Shown: piece after piece, positions 55,467-64,000 of the stretch | Layout of the letters: each line of letters opens with the position of its first letter | Position numbering within the stretch: the stretch's first letter is position 1 | NCBI GenBank assembly: GCA_037367405.1 | Contig: JAZKJV010005753.1 | Location: 620,001 to 684,000 of the forward strand | From: Ottelia alismoides | Lineage: Eukaryota; Streptophyta; Magnoliopsida; Alismatales; Hydrocharitaceae | Direction: 5' to 3' | DNA length: 64,000 nucleotides | Translations under genes and position numbers: made by a program | The notes under the pieces: generated by a model | The model's input: only the letters and a program-made list of their open reading frames with translations | Database searches by the model: none | What the model was told of the DNA's origin: nothing

Positions 55467-57262
55467 TTTCTGAAATTAAGAATGCAATATACTAGAATAT
55501 ATAGATAAATATATATTCATTTTAAAAAAATATTTGATTAAGGTATTTTAAATCAAATTTGTCTTGTCATGTCAACTTTGAAAGATTATTCCCTTAATTT
55601 TCTTTCAAAGTAAGAGATACACTTACCGCTATATCTCAAGAAAGATCTGGGATCTCCTCTCTATCCTTATCACATCCCGATAATATGAGAACCTGTGACT
55701 TGAATAAGAGAAGTGGGAACACATTCTGCCTTGCAAGTCCAACTTGCATTTCCCAATTCGGTCTTTAACACCCGGGCCCACCACCCCTAAGATGATGTTG
55801 ACCCGTTATTAATTGAACCAACCGTCAACAGGCATAAAACTCACTATACGCAATCCAACATCGCCCCAATAATATGAGGACCTGATATTGGGGTCACTAC
55901 GTATACGGCCTTACTCTTTCGAGAAGCAAAGAACCCGATCCAATTAAATCATACAGGATCGTCACTTTGGACAGACGTCTCCTATACACAACAACTGGCG
56001 ATGGAATCCTTTGCCTTGACAGGAGACCATGGATGTCACTTATGTGATCCTCCATCTTCTTATTCAAATTTTATAATTAATTATCGTGAATCATAGTCAC
56101 ATAATTAATTCTTCCAAGGGAATACACATCTATTAAAAAAATAGAATGTTTATTGGATATAATTAATTTAATCACATTAAATTAATCATTAATCCCATTA
56201 TCAATCAACAAACTTGCTTTTTTACTTGAGTAGTAGATATAATCTCAAAGTGCGTATTATTCAAATTTTAATAATTAGAAAAATACACATCGACTTCTCC
56301 GGCATTATCCAGTCCCTACCCGTTGTCATGGCCAGTACCGACGAGAGTGGGACGGACCACATACGTTGCAACCCGCCACCCCAATGCTCTCCGACTAGGC
56401 ACCATATCTACCTCAGGAAAGGATAGATCTCCATGTACTTTGAGATGCTCATCGGTTTTTCAACCGAAATTATACCATATAATATACATCAAAATAATTT
56501 TGATTATATTATAAGGAGATTTGCTAGACAAATCCCCAATCCTATTCAAGCAAGAGGGTTTTTCATGTAAATGTTGTCCCACAACTATTGTAGGAAAAGG
56601 TAAGGTTTTCATGAAATCAATGTTTGTTGATGAACCAATGATCAAGATCTATTATCTCATCATTGTGATTTAAGAAAATGTCATTCAATGAAATAATTAT
56701 CTCTTTAAATATTTCACAAATATTTATCACTAATTATTCCACAAAATTAAATAATTAATTTTCATCGTGATAATTGAATGACTCATCACACGGTTCAAGA
56801 TCAAAAAATGTTAATTTCCAGCAGTGACCCCCAATCACTAAAATTAACTTATCTTGATCAATTTAAATCCAAAAAATGCAAACTCAGTTTCTAAAGATTG
56901 CCTATTTGATTTATTAAAGAACCTAAGTGATAATTCACGCATTTCGATGCGGATTAAAACCGTAATTATCTTATTAATCACGTTTAAATCTGCAGTTCCC
57001 GCAACAGTGAATATAGGCATATCCAAAAAGCCATATCTTGAGCAAATGAAGTCCAAATTTCACAAACTAAAATCCTATGGTTTCCTTAATCAATGGGGAA
57101 CAAAATCCAGTTGAAAATTTTGTGTTTAAACATTTTATTAGTACTGAACAATTCAATTAGACAGAGGTGTGAAAATTGAAATGCAGTAAAAATTTAGCAA
57201 CCCTTTCAAGAACCAAATCGTCTAAGGTTTATGGATCATATCCAAAACTTTATTCAACCTAT
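55467..57262 (-). other. Copia-1 untranslated leader
   Basis: 1.8 kb between primer site and gag, A+T-rich, with no gene recognised. The length is large for a copia leader. Confidence 0.7.
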
Positions 57263-57274
57263 GGCTCTGATACC
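57263..57274 (-). other. Copia-1 primer-binding site
   Basis: GGTATCAGAGCC on the minus strand, complementary to the 3' end of initiator Met tRNA, three bases from the 5' LTR. Confidence 0.9.
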
Positions 57275-57277
57275 TCT

Positions 57278-59651
57278 TGAAGGATATTGATTATCCTTAA
57301 GCGCATCACAGAAGCGTGTTGATCGCATCGTATGCAATCGGAGCAACTAGTCATACTAGATGCTAGATGCGGTGGAAACCACATGATCACGAGAACACTT
57401 CTCGGATCGTTTCATCAAACCACAAAGTATAAGGAATACCTCTTGGAGTGTGGTTGTGATCGCGAGATCCTAACCGGGAGATCCTCCTGTCTCAAGTCCG
57501 ACCCACGAAGAATGCACTTGCGGGCACGATGTTGAGTCGCGTCCTTCCCGCAATCTTTGACAAAAATCCAAGCGTCGAAGGCGAAGGCAAGATGCTCTCC
57601 TTCTCAATATGCAAAGTGGACGGCCACTTGAGATTGAGAGAGAGCCTACACGAGAATGAGAGAGAGAGAGAGTAGTAGTCTTCTACAACTCTAGATGATG
57701 TACCTTGGAAGGCTACCCTAGCCCTCCTTTTATATTAGTTTAGGATCCAATGGATCTCATTCCATGGGACACATGGATCCAGTGGCCAGGCTTGGTCCAT
57801 GTAAAATCAAAGGCTATAATTATTGTTGGTTAAAACCAACAACATTTATTTATGATTAAATTAAATATATGTTGCAATATTATCAATACATTTTTAATTT
57901 AACATAAATAAGTTAGTTGAGAGATTAATCATCATAATAAAATGGAGATAATATTGCCTCCTAAAAACTAGGGGCGTCACCCATGACTTTTTCATAGGTG
58001 ACGCCACCTCTAAAAATGGTGGCTTTATCTCTCCTTTTTGTTAAATTAAATTATCTCTCAATTATCACAAAAATATCCACCAAACTAATTCCAAATTAAT
58101 TTGTGAATATTTCAATTATGCCATTGAAAATTATGTGAATCAAATTCACAACCCAAACTAAATTGTAAATTACGTTTTCAATTAATTAATTAATTATTGT
58201 GAATCCAATCCACAATATTAATTAACAAATGCTATTTACATAAATTCTCTCTCTTCAATATATGTATTATAAATCATATTTATAATACACATATATCATG
58301 GATAGTATTATCCACATTCTCTGATCCTTGCTAATTAAATCCCATTTAATTATCTTGGATAATCATTCTCAGAATATGAATCATATTCATATTATGCTTG
58401 ATAATTAAATCTCATTTAATCATCAAGTCCTTGCTTGGATATGTATTTCACCAAATGAATTATTCTTGAACCCTTACAAGAATAATGTGCTTTCTCCGCA
58501 GATACTTGGAGATAAGGACAGGGCGATTGTATTATTCCATGTATAGTGACTTGGATATTGAGCTCTTATCTCAAATACAGATCTTACGAACCTCCCACAG
58601 ATGCTTGATTAAATGAAGACCGCAAATCTAATCTTCTCATTGAATCTGAATCTCATTCAGACCAATGTCCAACACTTGGACTAAGATCGGATTGCTTCTC
58701 TACTGAAAGGAGTCACTAAAATCCAGACCTGTTTCATCACTCCCTCGGGATTGGAAGCATCATGGATATACAATCGTTTATGATCACATCACCCTCAGGT
58801 ATTCCCAATACCTGTACATCCTGCATACTGGAAGATCCATGATCAACCCGAAGATCAAGATCAATTTTACACTATCTTCTTCACGGTTTAATCATTAAGT
58901 TTCTCAATCTTGGTCATTGGGAGTTAGTATTGATCATATGCTTTCCCAAAGCATATATCATACCTTCAAATTCATGTCATTCTTCCGAAGCACGACGACC
59001 ATGCATGGAATTTGATCGGTCCTAATACCTCATGAGTGAGCTCATGTCTTCCGGTTCACAAGTGAACCTGTATGATACCTTTGAGAGATCATATTGCTCA
59101 TAAACCCTTATATGCACACCAGCTCACCGGTGTATAGACCTTGGTTAGGTCATCAACCTATTGGTCTGCCAAATGTACATACTCAGACATATAGCAATAC
59201 ATCTGTCTCCGATCAGAGGATGCATGCCTATGCTGTGACAGCATTCAACATAGGACTTAGGTTATCTCGATCTCGTTAAGTCAACTCATTGACCTAACTA
59301 ATCTGACACCTCCGAATCACTATTCCCATGCAGAGGACCTGCATCGAGACGTCAGTCAGATATCAGCCTATGTGAGAAAGGATTCTCATCTCCTACTCAG
59401 ATTGGAGATCTTTACTTGATAATCATTTGACGGTGCTTGATGAGTCCTCTATCTAACTCCTTAGATATTCATCCAAACACTAGCCTCTATGATTCACTTA
59501 ATAAATCAACAGCTATATGATCATCAAGATGGCCATGGTACATAACCCTAATTGTACAGAGGGACCTTATAGTGCATTCATTCATATAATTTCCGAAAGG
59601 GAGTGACACATCAATAACTTTTATTGATAAACATAAATATTACAATAACAT
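57278..59651 (-). repeat. Copia-1 5' LTR, cut by copia-2
   Basis: Matches 5583 to about 7970. It stops at 'caataacat' (59651), where copia-2 begins; the 3' LTR continues 'ttattgtaag...'. The remaining ~40 bases should follow the copia-2 right end beyond the window. Confidence 0.92.
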
Positions 59652-59860
59652 TGTTAGAGAATACCATATATTGTTGCTTCTTTATTTACCTCTATTTCCT
59701 TATGCATTGTTTCCATGTATCTCTGTTTCCTTATGAACTGTTTCCCTATGTAACCCCATAGGGGTATTTATGTAAGTTCTCCTCTGAGCACCCTAGGGTT
59801 TAGTCCTATATAAGGACCCTTAGACCTCACAGAATAAACACACAGTTTCATTTCTTTACA
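59652..59860 (+). repeat. Copia-2 5' LTR
   Basis: 209 bp, TG...CA ends. It contains 'cctatataaggacc' near 59808-59821, a likely TATA box. Confidence 0.9.
59808..59816 (+). promoter_or_regulatory. Candidate TATA box of copia-2
   Basis: CTATATAAG lies in the LTR about 50 bp before its end, a usual place for a short copia LTR. Confidence 0.6.
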
Positions 59861-59873
59861 TGGTATCAGAGCC
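59861..59873 (+). other. Copia-2 primer-binding site
   Basis: TGGTATCAGAGCC lies directly after the LTR and matches the initiator Met tRNA 3' end. Confidence 0.95.
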
Positions 59874-59884
59874 TAATTTTTTCC

Positions 59885-60490
59885 CACCCCACCCGTCGCC
59901 CTCGTCATGCTCAAACCCTAGGGCCCCCCTAGGCGCTCCTCCCAGGGCTGCCCTCCCACGCCAGACACACTTCTCCCCTCCCGCCAGACGCGCCTCCCCT
60001 CATCACGCCTCTCGCGTCGCCCTCGTCATGCTCCCCTCTCGCCAGGCGTGCCTCTCCCTGGCGCCCCCTGCCAGGCACCCTCCTCATCGTCCCCCCCCCC
60101 CCCGCCAGACGCGCCCTCATAGCCGCCCTCCGCCAGACGCACCCTCCGTCGGACGTGCCCCCTCCTCCACCAGACGCGCCCTCCGCCAGACGCCCCCCCC
60201 TCCGCAAGGCGCCCTCCGCCAGACGCACCCCTCCCTGGCGTCCCCTACCGCTCCGCACTTATCGCCCCCCCCACCCCCCCAGGCCTCCCATGACGCACCT
60301 CTTCAGACGCACCTCAGGCCCCCCCTCCAGTGTTTCCATACGCCGTGCCACGCCCTCCAGACGTGCCACTGCCCCCCCCCCCTCCCAGTGCTGCCCTACG
60401 ACCCCTTCTTCGCAAGGACTAAGCTCCTTCTCCTTGCGACCCAAAGCTCTTCGCAAGGACCCAGGCCCCTCGCAAGGCTCCTGGCCCCCT
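59885..60490 (+). repeat. C-rich minisatellite-like leader of copia-2
   Basis: Many imperfect copies of a short 'cgccagacgc(g/a)cc' unit with variable C runs (for example 60094-60103 and 60372-60381). One plus-strand frame (59860-60492) stays open, but it is Pro/Arg low complexity beginning at the primer site and is not in the gag frame. It is not called as a gene. Confidence 0.8.
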
Positions 60491-60581
60491 AGACTGCCAA
60501 CCATAGATTGATGGTTTCTTCATGGACTAAATCAGTATGATCCGCTATTTTTTTGTATGAACTCAATTACCTCTGCATACT

Positions 60582-61400
60582 ATGTCATTGACCACTACGG
60601 CCACCATGGCATCTGCTCCTACGTGTTCGGACTCCGAGCCCCTGTAGCATACATCATCTATGCTGGTACATGGCACCTCAATCAAACTAAAGGGATCAGA
60701 GAACTATGTACTATGGTCTCGATCCTTCAAAATTTTCATTGGTGGCCAGCGCAAGATCTACATTCTCACTACCAATCCACCTGCCGAGACAGACGCCGAC
60801 TATGACACCTGGTATGTTGATAATTACCAGGTAATCACTTGGATGACGAATAGTGTTGATCCTAATATTGCGTCAAATTTTCTCTATAAAACAACTGCAA
60901 AAGAAATGTGGGAAAGTCTTGAGAAAACATACTCCCAGAAAACAACCAAATCCAGGCTTTCTGACATTTACACAAGAATTTGGTCTATAAATCAAGGAGA
61001 AACATCTTTGATAGAATATTATAGGCTCCTCATAGGGTTATTTGAAGAACTGCTTATATTTCAACCTGCCTGCTGTGACAAGCAAATTGGTGAAAGAGTA
61101 TAATGGCAAGTGTACCATATTCTTTCAGGCTTACACCCTCGATATAAATCAGTCAAAGACCAATTCCTGACGGCAGCTTCCCTACCGTCCCTTGAAACTA
61201 TTTTTGGCAGACTACAGGAGCTGGAATCGCCCAACCCACCTCCCACTGCAGACACTACTGCTCACTTTGCAGGAGGACGCCCACCTTTCCAAGGATTACG
61301 TGGCCGCACATTTGGTCGCAGTCATGGACGAGAGCAGGGACGGGGACGAGACTCAGGATGCGGCCGTGGTCGTGATTTTCAAATCCTTGTTATCCAGCTT
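60582..61400 (+). pseudogene. Copia-2 gag, broken
   Basis: The probable original start is the ATG at 60582 (MSLTTTATMASAP), with an in-frame TAG about 20 codons later; the frame resumes at 60660 (MLVHGTSIKLKGSENYVLW). Copia gag motifs follow: WKN-like WMTNSVDPNIAS, AKEMWESLEKTYSQ and YYRLLIGLFEEL. An in-frame TAA lies at 61101-61103 before WQVYHILSGLHPRYKSVKDQ. The tail is Gly/Arg-rich (GRGRDSGCGRGRDF). A frameshift near 61380 moves the zinc knuckle into another frame. Confidence 0.88.
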
Positions 61401-61441
61401 GTACTCATTGTGACCGCTGGAACCATCCGTCTGACAAATGT
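61400..61441 (+). pseudogene. Copia-2 gag zinc knuckle
   Basis: CTHCDRWNHPSDKC is a C-x2-C-x4-H-x4-C RNA-binding knuckle. It is in the frame of 61457-61777, one shift from the upstream gag. A protease-like WIIDSST segment follows at about 61698 in yet another frame. Confidence 0.8.
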
Positions 61442-61456
61442 TGGGCTACCTTTGGC

Positions 61457-61777
61457 ATGCCCAAAGCCAATAATACATATGAGGCAACACCTTATGACCC
61501 AAATTATGATACTATGGAGACCTCACAGGCTCATTCTTCCACCGATACTCCAGTATCTTTTACCGCTGCAGAATATACTCATCTTCGCCAACTCCTTCAG
61601 AACCCAGTTGTCGACACTATAACTTCAGGGCCTACTGCAACTCTAGCAGCCACCACAGGTACGATTGCAGTTCTGCCTCTACCACTACTTCTACCTGGAT
61701 CATCGACTCGAGTACATCAACCCACCTCACAAGAGAATGCAGTCTCCTTACCTCTCTCAGGGACCCCTCTACGGTGA
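61457..61777 (+). pseudogene. Copia-2 gag-protease linker
   Basis: A 106-codon frame: MPKANNTYEATPY follows the zinc knuckle, then FTAAEYTHLRQLLQNP, a linker seen in related copia proteins. The protease (WIIDSS near 61698) is displaced by a frameshift. Confidence 0.6.
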
Positions 61778-61935
61778 AACATGTTCGTATGGCTAATGGC
61801 GCCTACTCACCTATCACTAGTGTGGGGACTATGGAATTTAGCCCCAAACTTAGACTAACGGATGTCTAATGTGCTCCTGCTTTTCCCCTCAGTCTGCTGT
61901 CTGTTCACAAATTATGCACAGAACTCAATTGTCGT

Positions 61936-62910
61936 GTGATATTTGATGATTTATGCTGTTATTTTCAGGACATCCAGACGATACAGATCTTTGGTGGGGG
62001 ACATGAGAAGAACGGCTTATATTATCTTGATATCCCTTTCAACTCTGGTTTCGCGGGTGCAACTTCCATCTCTGCTGATCCTCTTCTCTGGCACCTTCGT
62101 CTGGGTCACCCCTCTGCTAAAGCTCTTTCCTTAATGTTTCCTGAACTATCCATGCTTAAACCCTTCGAGTGTGAGGCATGTCAGTTCGGAAAACATCATC
62201 GTGCATCTTTTCCTGCTAGGACTGAACCCCGTCATACTATGCCTTTCTCATTACTTCATTGTGATGTTTGGGAACCTTGTCCTGTCCGAACCATTGGTGG
62301 ACACCACTATTTTACTGTTTTTGTGGATGATTATAGCAGGTCATCCTTGGTCTATCTTCTTAAAGAACGATCAGAAATCAATAAAATTGTCAAATATTTC
62401 TTCGCTTATGTCAAAAATCATTTTTCATCGAATATTCAGATATTCCGCTCAGACAATGCCTTGAAGTTTACTCAACGAGATCTTTCTGATTTCTTTGCTT
62501 CCAATGGAACAATACATCAAATCTCTTGTCCTTATACCTCTCAGCAGAATGGGGTTGCTGAACGCAAGCTTCGTCACCTCCTAAATATTGCCCGATCCCT
62601 TCTCACCCATATGAATGTTCCCAAAACATACTGGAGTGATGCTGTTCTCACTTCAGTCCATCTTATCAACAGGACTCCCTCTCTTACTCTCAAAGGATCC
62701 ACACCATTCTCTTTACTTCACCCTGATAATCTTCCCTTTCCTATGCCTCTACGAATATTTGCGTGTGTCTCCTTCATCCATAATTTTCACACCAAAGATA
62801 AATTATCCCCTCGAGCCATCAAGTGTGTTTTCCTTGGTTACTCCTCCACTCAAAAGGTTACAGATGTTATGATCCTATTAATAATCGATACTACATCTCT
62901 GCAGATGTAA
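61936..62910 (+). pseudogene. Copia-2 GAG-pre-integrase and integrase
   Basis: A 324-codon frame. Zinc site WHLRLGHPSAKAL..CEACQFGKHHR. Catalytic core: LHCDVWEP (Asp), FRSDNALKF (Asp) and NGVAERKLR (Glu). The C-terminal part is RIFACVSFIHNF and KCVFLGYSS. The upstream frame (LLSVHKLCTELNC, about 61890-61935) is continuous after a stop near 61867. A frameshift near 62857, after YSSTQK, moves the following YDPINNRYYISADVTFFE segment to another frame. All catalytic residues are present, but the polyprotein is broken. Confidence 0.9.
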
Positions 62911-63032
62911 CTTTCTTTGAGAAAACCAGCTTCTTCACACAAACTGTCACCGATGTCCCTCTAGATCTTCCTCTACCACCAATCAACTACATCCATTGAT
63001 CTCGGACCTCGCCACCAGATGTCCCTCTACCC

Positions 63033-64000
63033 ATGCCTCTGCCTCAGGATGATATGCCATCTTCGACAGTCCCCTCCGCTACTGTTCCGGATGATCCAGA
63101 AGACCTGCCGATTGCATTAAGGAAGCAAAAGAGAAAGTGTACCTCTTATACTATGTCTAACTTTACTACTACTGCTAGACTTTCTTCCATTGACAAACAA
63201 TATGCAGATGCCCTAATGACCATCTCCATTCCGAAAGATCATCATAGTGCCTCCTAAGATGCAGGTTGGCGACAGGCCATGAATGAAGAAATGGATGCAC
63301 TCACATCCAGAGGCATGTGGGATCTTGTGCCATGTTCTACAGGCATCAAGCATGTTGCTTGCCGATGGGTCTTTACGACCAAACAATCTCCAGATGGTTC
63401 TATTGACAGACTTAAGGCAAGACTTGTGGCAAAAGGATTCACTCAAACATATGGGGTCGATTACTTTGAGACCTTCTCCCATGTCGCTAGGATGGGCTCC
63501 ATTCGCACAATACTCTTTATTGCAGCTAACAAGAATTGGCCAATTTTTCAATTGGATGTAAAGAATACCTTCTTATATGGTGATCTCGAAGAAGAGGTCT
63601 ATATGATGCAACCGCCGGGTTACTCCATCGAGGGGGAGTATGTGTGCCGACTTTGTAAGGCCATCTATGGCATAAAGCAGAGTCCTCGAGCCTGGTTCGA
63701 CAGGCTTACCACTGAAATCAGCTCTATTGACTTTCAAAAGACAACATCTGATTACTCTACGTTTGTTAGACGACGATCCACTGGTACTGTGATACTTGCT
63801 GTCTATGTTGATGATATGGTGGTCACTGGTGATGATGACAATGGAATTCTAGAGACCAAGGCATTCCTTCAAAAGTTGTTTGTCACCAAGGACCTTGGAC
63901 AACTCCGGTACTTTCTTGGTATTGAGGTAATACGCATTGCTGAAGGGTTACATCTATCACAATGGAAATACTGCTTGGATATTCTTACGGAAGTCGGTTT
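63033..64000 (+). pseudogene. Copia-2 reverse transcriptase, truncated by window end
   Basis: The linker frame (63033-63254) ends at TAA 63255-63257, then the same frame is open to the window end (63258-64000): WRQAMNEEMDAL, CRWVFTTKQSPDGSIDRLKARLVAKGFTQ, FQLDVKNTFLYGDLEEEVYM and CKAIYGIKQSPRAW. The catalytic YVDD is at 63804-63815, and YFLGIEVIR lies near the end. The RT core is intact as far as seen; RNase H and the 3' LTR are outside the window. Confidence 0.92.

Larger units (their letters stand above)
5583..59651 (-). mobile_element. Copia-1: Ty1/copia retrotransposon split by nested insertions
   Basis: This is a minus-strand Ty1/copia element with LTRs of about 2.4 kb at 5583-8015 (3') and from 57278 (5'). 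Its primer site is complementary to initiator Met tRNA (57263-57274). Gag-protease lies at 54477-55466 and integrase-RT-RNase H at 8010-10906, giving the copia gene order. The interior is interrupted by element A (10907-25452) and element B (25493-54476). When both insertions and one copy of each duplication are removed, the reading frame between protease and the integrase N-terminus continues without a break, which confirms the joints. The 5' LTR is interrupted by copia-2 at 59652 and its last ~40 bases should lie to the right of the window. It carries several stops and frameshifts and is not autonomous. Confidence 0.93.
59652..64000 (+). mobile_element. Copia-2: Ty1/copia element with short LTR, running off the window
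   Basis: A plus-strand element: 209-bp LTR (TGTTAGAGAATA...TTTACA), primer site TGGTATCAGAGCC, then gag, zinc knuckle, integrase and RT in copia order. The candidate duplication is aacat (59647-59651), the right copy being outside the window. Several stops and frameshifts show it is inactive. It belongs to a different lineage from copia-1, whose LTR is over ten times longer and whose protein sequences are distinct. Confidence 0.93.

Noticed and set aside
59860..60492. 210-codon frame starting at the copia-2 primer site
   Set aside because: It is low-complexity minisatellite translated as Pro/Arg repeats, out of frame with gag.

Overview
The window is plant nuclear DNA made almost entirely of nested LTR retrotransposons. 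The evidence is Ty1/copia elements with initiator-Met-tRNA primer sites, Ty3/gypsy polyproteins of the Athila type with a TGGCGCCGTTGCCGGGGA primer site, and LTRs of about 3.8-4.5 kb. No host protein-coding gene, rRNA or tRNA gene could be supported. The species cannot be named from the sequence.

Layout. Bases 1-683 are the end of an LTR of the same family as element C below; 684 to about 4560 is an old LTR-like relic; about 4561-5582 is unassigned. At 5583 a minus-strand Ty1/copia element (copia-1) begins. Its 3' LTR is 5583-8015, its decayed pol is 8010-10906, its gag is 54477-55466 and its 5' LTR starts at 57278. Its coding region is split by two independent insertions only 30 bp apart. 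Element A (plus strand, 10907-25452, TSD gataa) is an Athila-like element with a broken gag and no pol. Element B (minus strand, 25493-54476, TSD tacaa/tgcaa) is a non-autonomous element with no coding capacity. Element C (minus strand, 26479-45041, TSD tctga) sits inside the left LTR of B. It is a nearly intact Athila-type element whose gag (876 aa) and pol (1328 aa) share one reading frame, separated by a single TAG codon. Near the right edge, a second copia element (copia-2, plus strand, from 59652) is inserted in the 5' LTR of copia-1 and runs off the window.

Order of events, from nesting: copia-1 first, then A and B, then C inside B; copia-2 also came after copia-1. By eye the LTR pair of C differs at only a few dozen sites over 3.9 kb, so C is the youngest complete element. 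C has protease, reverse transcriptase, RNase H and integrase and could have mobilised A and B in trans, because all three share primer-site type, polypurine tract and LTR-end structure.

The most unusual signal is shared by A, B and C. Each carries, 1.6-2.4 kb upstream of its 3' LTR, a short array of hairpins. Each arm contains the element's own polypurine-tract sequence (CTAAGTATAGGGGG) and the stem tips vary in a compensatory way between copies. A further hairpin with changed stem sequence but kept shape directly precedes the true polypurine tract in all three. Two other shared features are a U3 module of CCAAT-box, G-box palindrome and paired W-boxes, and an antisense open frame in the 3' region of A and C.
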